From: Pararhizobium_B sp963838155
Lineage (GTDB): Bacteria > Pseudomonadota > Alphaproteobacteria > Rhizobiales > Rhizobiaceae
Assembly (NCBI GenBank): GCA_963838155.1
Contig: CAWIQE010000004.1
Span: 372,001-436,000, forward strand
Reading direction: 5' to 3'
DNA: 64,000 nucleotides
Part shown: one piece after another, positions 60,629 through 64,000 of the stretch
Layout: the number at the start of each line of letters is the position of its first letter
Numbering within the stretch: position 1 is the stretch's first letter
Made by a program: the position numbers and the translations under genes
The notes under the pieces: model-generated
Told to the model about the DNA's origin: nothing
What the model saw: the letters and a program-made list of their open reading frames with translations, nothing else
The model's database searches: none

Positions 60629-61150
60629 ATGCAGCGTTTTCTCTCGATCCTCCGGGTCTTTCGCCCGGCCTTGCTGGCCGCCGCGGTCCTCGGCGGGGCG
60701 GCGGGGTCGGCCGCTGCGAAGGACGTCGGCAAGATCGGCGTCGACTGGGTCGGCAACGACATCGTCGTGGAGGCCGTCGCCGATCCGGAGATCAAGGGCG
60801 TGACCTGCCATGTCGCCTATTTCGACCGGAGCATCATCGACCGGCTGCAGAAAGGAAAATGGTTCGAGGATCCCTCGAACTCGTCCATCGCCTGCCGGCA
60901 GACCGGGCCGATCGTCATCGGAGACATCGACCTTTCCGAGCACGGCGAGGAGATTTTCAAGGAGCGGCGTTCGCTGATCTGGAAGAAGCTTGTGATCAAC
61001 CGGATCTTCGACCGGGACAACGATACGATCGTCTACCTGGCGCATTCGCGCGAACTGCAGAACGGGTCGGCGAAGATGGCGATCTCCACCGTGCCGCTCT
61101 ACAACCAGACCGTCACGTGGACGAAGGGGAAGCCCGACGCGAAGCAGTGA
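60629..61150 (+). CDS. creA: CreA-family periplasmic protein
   Basis: The start at 60629 has CAGGAGG seven bases upstream. The 173-residue product has a signal peptide (to about residue 32, AGSAAA) and the CreA domain: KIGVDWVGNDIVVEAVADPEIKGVTCHVAYFD, SNSSIACRQTGPIVIGDI and NTIVYLAHSRELQNGSAKMAISTVPLY-like (here DTIVYLAHSREL). The two conserved cysteines (in TCHV and ACRQ) could form a disulfide. The molecular role of CreA is unknown, although the family is widespread. It is monocistronic and converges on the polyhydroxyalkanoate-system gene. Confidence 0.9.
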   Translation: MQRFLSILRVFRPALLAAAVLGGAAGSAAAKDVGKIGVDWVGNDIVVEAVADPEIKGVTCHVAYFDRSIIDRLQKGKWFEDPSNSSIACRQTGPIVIGDIDLSEHGEEIFKERRSLIWKKLVINRIFDRDNDTIVYLAHSRELQNGSAKMAISTVPLYNQTVTWTKGKPDAKQ

Positions 61151-61159
61151 CGCGGCGGG

Positions 61160-61480
61160 TCACTCCGGCTTCTTGTTCTCCAGGAGCAGCGTCGTTTCGC
61201 GCTTCAGCCGCCCCTTGAACACGTTGGCCATCGAGGCGAGCAGCCACGGGAGATCGATCTCGAGGTCGACCGCCGTGTCGCGCACCCAGATATTGCCGGT
61301 GATCGACTGGCCCATCACGGCAGCGGAGAACGCCATGCGGTCGCCCTCCCAGCGCTGGTCGACGGCGACGGCGCGGCCGGCCATCTGGCGGGTGACGCGC
61401 GAGAAACCCTCCTCGAGCCGGCGGCGGGCTTCGTCTTTTGTGAGGCGGTGCGGTATCGTGACGGAGACGGTCTCGGCCAT
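61160..61480 (-). CDS. Polyhydroxyalkanoic acid system family protein
   Basis: A 106-residue cytoplasmic protein (MAETVSVTIPHRLTKDEARRRLEEGFSRV) of the family annotated as putative polyhydroxyalkanoic acid system protein. The conserved pattern is IPHxLxKxEAxxR, then WEGDRMAFSAAVMGQSITGNIWVRDTAVDLEIDLPWLLA and K-x-x-x-E near the end. No phasin or PHA synthase gene is near, so the role in granules is by family name only. It follows the GNAT gene on the same strand after 66 bases, making it the last gene of a likely three-gene unit headed by the Crp-like regulator. Confidence 0.8.
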   Translation of the reverse strand: MAETVSVTIPHRLTKDEARRRLEEGFSRVTRQMAGRAVAVDQRWEGDRMAFSAAVMGQSITGNIWVRDTAVDLEIDLPWLLASMANVFKGRLKRETTLLLENKKPE

Positions 61481-61546
61481 TGGAACGTATCTCCCTGTTG
61501 CTACCGGCGATATGGCGCCTGCGGGGGTGCCGTGCAAGGCCGGGGG

Positions 61547-62029
61547 TCAGCTCCGGGCCAGGCGCTCCAGGCTCTCTCCCTCGAGACGATAGCGGATCCA
61601 TTCGGATTGGGGTTCCGCCCCGAGCTTCTCGTAGACCTGGATCGTGGGGGCGTTCCAGTCGAGCACGCTCCATTCGAAGCGCCCGCAGCCGCGCTCGAGG
61701 GCGATCTTCGCCAGGTGCCGCATCAGGGCCTTGCCGGCCCCGATGCCGCGGCATGCGGGGGTGACGTAGATGTCCTCGAGATAGAGGCCGTGCCGGCCCT
61801 GCCAGGTCGAGAAACTGAAGAAATAGACGGCGAAGCCGATCGGGGTGCCGTCCATTTCCGCGATGGCGGCGTGGACGGTGGCGTCTTCGGCGAAGAGGGA
61901 GGCGCGGATCGCCTCTTCGCTCGCCACGACTTCGTCCGCGGCGTTCTCGTAGGCGGCGAGATCGCGCACGAAGCGGAGGATCGCGCCGGTATCGGCCGGT
62001 GTGGCGGGTCTTACGGTGAGGGATGTCAT
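61547..62029 (-). CDS. GNAT acetyltransferase, spermidine/diamine acetyltransferase-like
   Basis: The 160-residue protein matches the SSAT-type pattern: IRFVRDLAAYE-like start (ILRFVRDLAAYENAADEV), FFSFSTWQGRHGLYLEDIYVTPACRGIGAGKALMRHLAKIALERGCGRFEWSVLDWNAPTIQVYEKLGA in successive motifs. The acetyl-CoA loop is C-R-G-I-G-A-G-K. Close relatives acetylate diamines, polyamines or thialysine. The start overlaps the stop of the Crp-like gene by four bases (ATGA), so it is translated with it. Confidence 0.85.
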   Translation of the reverse strand: MTSLTVRPATPADTGAILRFVRDLAAYENAADEVVASEEAIRASLFAEDATVHAAIAEMDGTPIGFAVYFFSFSTWQGRHGLYLEDIYVTPACRGIGAGKALMRHLAKIALERGCGRFEWSVLDWNAPTIQVYEKLGAEPQSEWIRYRLEGESLERLARS

Positions 62030-62769
62030 GCTGTTTGCCGCGTTTCGCTCGATAGGTTGAGATAGGCGGAATCGAACTCCCCGAGCTCGCTCAGTCCGGC
62101 CCAGTCGTGGATCGTGATTTCGCCGGCCCGCCAGGTCACCAGGCTCGTCGCGCGCAGGTGCTGGATCGTCCGGTTGGTGTGGACCAGCGAGAGGCCGAGA
62201 ACGTCGGCGAGCGTGCTCTGGCTGATCGGAAACCGGAATGAGGCGCCGTCGATATGGCCGACGACCTTCAGCCGAAGATAGAGCTCGCAGAAGAGGTGGG
62301 CGAGGCGCGCCTCCGGCCTCCTGCGGCCGAGACTGAGGATCCAGTTGCGCTGGATGGCCGCGTCGACGGCCACCATGGTGGCCATGACGCGCCCGAGATG
62401 AGGCATCCGGTCGCCGATTTCGGTGAGATCGGCGTGATCGGCGAAGGCGATGCGGCTTTCGGTCAGGGCCAGCACCGAGTGGTCCATGATGTTCAGGAAG
62501 AGCCCGTGCAGGTCGACGAAGTCTCCGGCGACATGCAGGGCGGTGATCTGCCTCTGGCCGTCCTGCAGGGACATGGCGCGGGCGGCGACCCCGTCCAGGA
62601 GAAGGCAGCTCGCCTTCGGCTTCGAGCGGTCGCGGATGATCTCCGTATCGGCCGGGACGGCCTGGACGCGCCACTTGATGTCGGCAAGGGCCGAAACCTC
62701 GTCGGCCGACAATTCCTCGCGTTCGCGCATCGTCGAGAGCAGTGCGTCGATGTCTCTCTTGTGCATCAT
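62026..62769 (-). CDS. Crp/Fnr-family transcriptional regulator
   Basis: A 247-residue protein beginning MMHKRDIDALLSTMREREELSADEV. Residues 25-140 form a cyclic-nucleotide-binding-like beta barrel (DRSKPKASCLLLDGVAARAMSLQDGQRQITALHVAGDFVDLHGLFL). Residues 165-235 form the Crp-type winged helix (FRFPISQSTLADVLGLSLVHTNRTIQHLRATSLV). No N-terminal cysteine cluster for an Fe-S centre is seen, so it is not an Fnr oxygen sensor; the ligand is unknown. It leads the GNAT and PHA-system genes and diverges from the DUF6894 gene, 164 bases away. Confidence 0.9.
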   Translation of the reverse strand: MMHKRDIDALLSTMREREELSADEVSALADIKWRVQAVPADTEIIRDRSKPKASCLLLDGVAARAMSLQDGQRQITALHVAGDFVDLHGLFLNIMDHSVLALTESRIAFADHADLTEIGDRMPHLGRVMATMVAVDAAIQRNWILSLGRRRPEARLAHLFCELYLRLKVVGHIDGASFRFPISQSTLADVLGLSLVHTNRTIQHLRATSLVTWRAGEITIHDWAGLSELGEFDSAYLNLSSETRQTA

Positions 62770-62933
62770 CCCTTTGCCGCTTTCGGCCGCCGCGCATCCG
62801 ACACCGGCCGAAATGCCGCGCGCGCGCCGTCCCGCATCTTTTCCCAAACCGCTACAATCATCGCCATACCTATACGGCGTCGAGGGTGGAACAATCAACG
62901 ACTCCCTCCATTTGTCAGGAAATGGAGACGTTT

Positions 62934-63161
62934 ATGCCCCGTTTCTTTTTCAGGCTTCGCAGTCCGGGTCGGGCCGTCGAAGTCGAGGAGGTGGAACTCC
63001 CCGACCGGAGGGCCGCCCGGCGGGAGGCGCTGCAGGCGTGCAGCGACATGATGCGGGAGGCCAACGGCGAAGCGGCGGAATGGGACATCTCCGTGACCAA
63101 CGAGGAGGGCCATACGGTCTTCGCCTTGCACGTCTCGGCCGAGGAGCCCGCCGGCTCCTGA
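62934..63161 (+). CDS. Small DUF6894-like protein
   Basis: A 75-residue product starts at 62934, six bases after GGAG (MPRFFFRLRSPGRAVEVEEVELPDRRAARREALQACSDMM). The pattern M-P-R-F/Y-F-F ... D-x-x-G/V-x-E-L-P-D-x-x-A-A-x-x-E-A, ending in a V-x-D/N-E-x-G-x-x-V-F-x-L strand (VTNEEGHTVFALHV), is that of the DUF6894 family, common in rhizobia and of unknown function. It diverges from the Crp-like gene, which could control it. Confidence 0.75.
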   Translation: MPRFFFRLRSPGRAVEVEEVELPDRRAARREALQACSDMMREANGEAAEWDISVTNEEGHTVFALHVSAEEPAGS

Positions 63162-63258
63162 CGCCGCCGGTGCATCGGCCGGAACGAAATCCGAGACGGC
63201 CGCTTGAATCCGCCCGAAATCCGGTCTAAGTGCCAAACGCGCCGAAACGGCGCTGGGA

Positions 63259-63332
63259 GGCCTCGTGGCGGAGTGGTTACGCAGAGGACTGCAAATCCTT
63301 GCACCCCGGTTCGATTCCGGGCGAGGCCTCCA
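63259..63332 (+). tRNA. tRNA-Cys (anticodon GCA), CCA encoded
   Basis: A full cloverleaf can be drawn. The acceptor arm is GGCCTCG (63259-63265) with CGAGGCC (63322-63328). The anticodon arm GAGGA-CTGCAAA-TCCTT has GCA at 63291-63293. The T arm is CCCGG-TTCGATT-CCGGG. The discriminator base at 63329 is T, as required by cysteinyl-tRNA synthetase, followed by encoded CCA. Length is 74 bases. Confidence 0.96.
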
Positions 63333-63636
63333 ACGATTTATTTGAATTGAATCAGTCGCTTACAGCTTCTGCGGGTCGCCTCCTCGTGGCCTCCATGCTG
63401 CAAGGATTTTTCGTTGGCTCTCGACGGTTCCCGACCGAGCGCGGCGCCTCCATGCGACGTGATCGGCAGAAAATGCCCGGCCGCCGGACGAGGGAGCGCC
63501 GGCCGCGGCGCGACCTTTCCAGTCTTGCAACGGCGGCGGCGTCGGCCTATCAGGCATTATCAGAATTTTGCCTTGCACAAGATTCTTCCGCCGGACGGGG
63601 CGGGGCGAAGCGGCCGAGGGGACTGGAGAAGACGGG
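63333..63636. other. 304-base region between tRNA-Cys and the pcm-like gene
   Basis: No gene is supported here. The right-hand part (about 63545-63600) is AT-richer and probably holds the promoter of the pcm-like gene. Frames across it are short and lack start signals or family features. tRNA genes are common integration sites, but no repeat of the tRNA 3' end is visible within this window. Confidence 0.45.
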
Positions 63637-64000
63637 ATGAGCATCGATTTCGAGCTTGCGCGAACCAAGATGGTCGACAACCAGATCAGGACGACCGACG
63701 TGACGTCGCACCCCGTCCTCGATGCCTTCCTCACCGTGCCGCGCGAAGAGTTCGTTCCCGCCCGCTTCAAGCCGCTCGCCTATATCGATACCGACATCGA
63801 AATCGCGCCGATGGAGGCGGAAAGGCCCGCACGCTACCTCATGGAGCCGTCGCCGCTGGCCAAGCTCGTCCAGCTCGCCGACGTCGGGCCGGACGACGTC
63901 GTGCTCGAGATCGGCTGCGGCACGGGATACACCTCGGCGGTCCTTTCCCTGCTCGCCGGCTCGGTGGTGGCGCTCGAATCGGACGAGACGCTCGCCGGCA
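63637..64000 (+). CDS. Protein-L-isoaspartate O-methyltransferase family protein, 3' end cut by the window
   Basis: The ATG at 63637 begins MSIDFELARTKMVDNQIRTTDVTSHPVLDAFLTVPREEFVP. This is the N-terminus typical of PCMT-like proteins, where MVDNQIR/QLR opens the domain. The SAM site VVLEIGCGTGYTSAVLSLL and the start of motif II (VVALESDE) are visible. The frame stays open to the end of the window (121 codons). Pcm repairs isoaspartyl residues, but the rhizobial version usually found before a tolC gene may do something else. The next gene, not visible here, would help decide. Confidence 0.9.
   Translation, partial: MSIDFELARTKMVDNQIRTTDVTSHPVLDAFLTVPREEFVPARFKPLAYIDTDIEIAPMEAERPARYLMEPSPLAKLVQLADVGPDDVVLEIGCGTGYTSAVLSLLAGSVVALESDETLAG

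Noticed and set aside
63259..63332. tRNA-Cys as the attachment site of an integrated element
   Set aside because: No integrase and no direct repeat of the tRNA 3' end is visible in the window, and genes on both sides look like core genes.

Overview
The window is high-GC chromosomal DNA from an alphaproteobacterium, most likely a member of the Hyphomicrobiales (Rhizobiales). The evidence is the complete and collinear division and cell wall (dcw) cluster running into lpxC, bamD, recN and ligA, an Omp25/RopB-type outer membrane protein, a PdhS/PleC-like sensor kinase, DUF1127 and DUF6894 small proteins, and short palindromic intergenic elements of the kind known in rhizobia. I cannot name the genus from sequence alone. 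There is no transposase, integrase, prophage structural gene or CRISPR array; it reads as ordinary core chromosome with small repeats in the gaps.

Layout. 1-5 kb: the end of a GNAT acetyltransferase, a palindrome-rich 121-bp element, gnd, an XRE-type regulator divergent from a SAM methyltransferase, and purU. 5-9 kb: an outer membrane beta-barrel gene ending in a triplicated terminator, and a two-gene PQQ dehydrogenase operon in which the membrane anchor and the catalytic propeller are separate proteins. 8.9-13.7 kb: the three-gene N-acetylglutaminylglutamine amide (NAGGN) osmoprotectant operon. 13.7-29 kb: a sensor histidine kinase, a glutathione transferase, a uracil-DNA glycosylase-like protein, an Lrp regulator, four peptidoglycan-active enzymes (MltB-type, GH25, AmpD-type, SLT), an LtaS-type phosphoglycerol transferase, a fused 5-oxoprolinase with a cupin, and a TerB-J-domain protein.

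29.1-51 kb: RNase P RNA, then mraZ-rsmH-ftsL-ftsI-murE-murF-mraY-murD-ftsW-murG-murC-murB-ddlB-ftsQ-ftsA-ftsZ-lpxC-bamD. Most junctions overlap by 1-4 bases, so most of the cluster looks translationally coupled. Four CCCA repeats at an exact 10-bp period upstream of mraZ fit MraZ autoregulation. A codon-atypical AT-rich patch inside ddlB may hold a local signal for ftsQAZ. 51-64 kb: recN, a three-copy 56-bp repeat, ligA, an aminopeptidase P that overlaps ligA tail to tail, a DUF1127 protein, a frameshifted prmA, gamma-glutamyltransferase, CreA, a small operon (Crp/Fnr regulator, GNAT, polyhydroxyalkanoate-system protein), DUF6894, tRNA-Cys, and the start of a protein-L-isoaspartate methyltransferase family gene.

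Functional themes are envelope construction and remodelling (dcw cluster plus four hydrolases), osmoadaptation (NAGGN and possibly glycerophosphate-decorated periplasmic glucans) and glutamate/glutathione turnover (Ggt plus 5-oxoprolinase). The least explained features are non-coding: CTAG-ended palindromic elements whose ends supply the stop codons of neighbouring genes, the 43-bp terminator array, and the ddlB patch. I did not find a convincing wholly new protein system.
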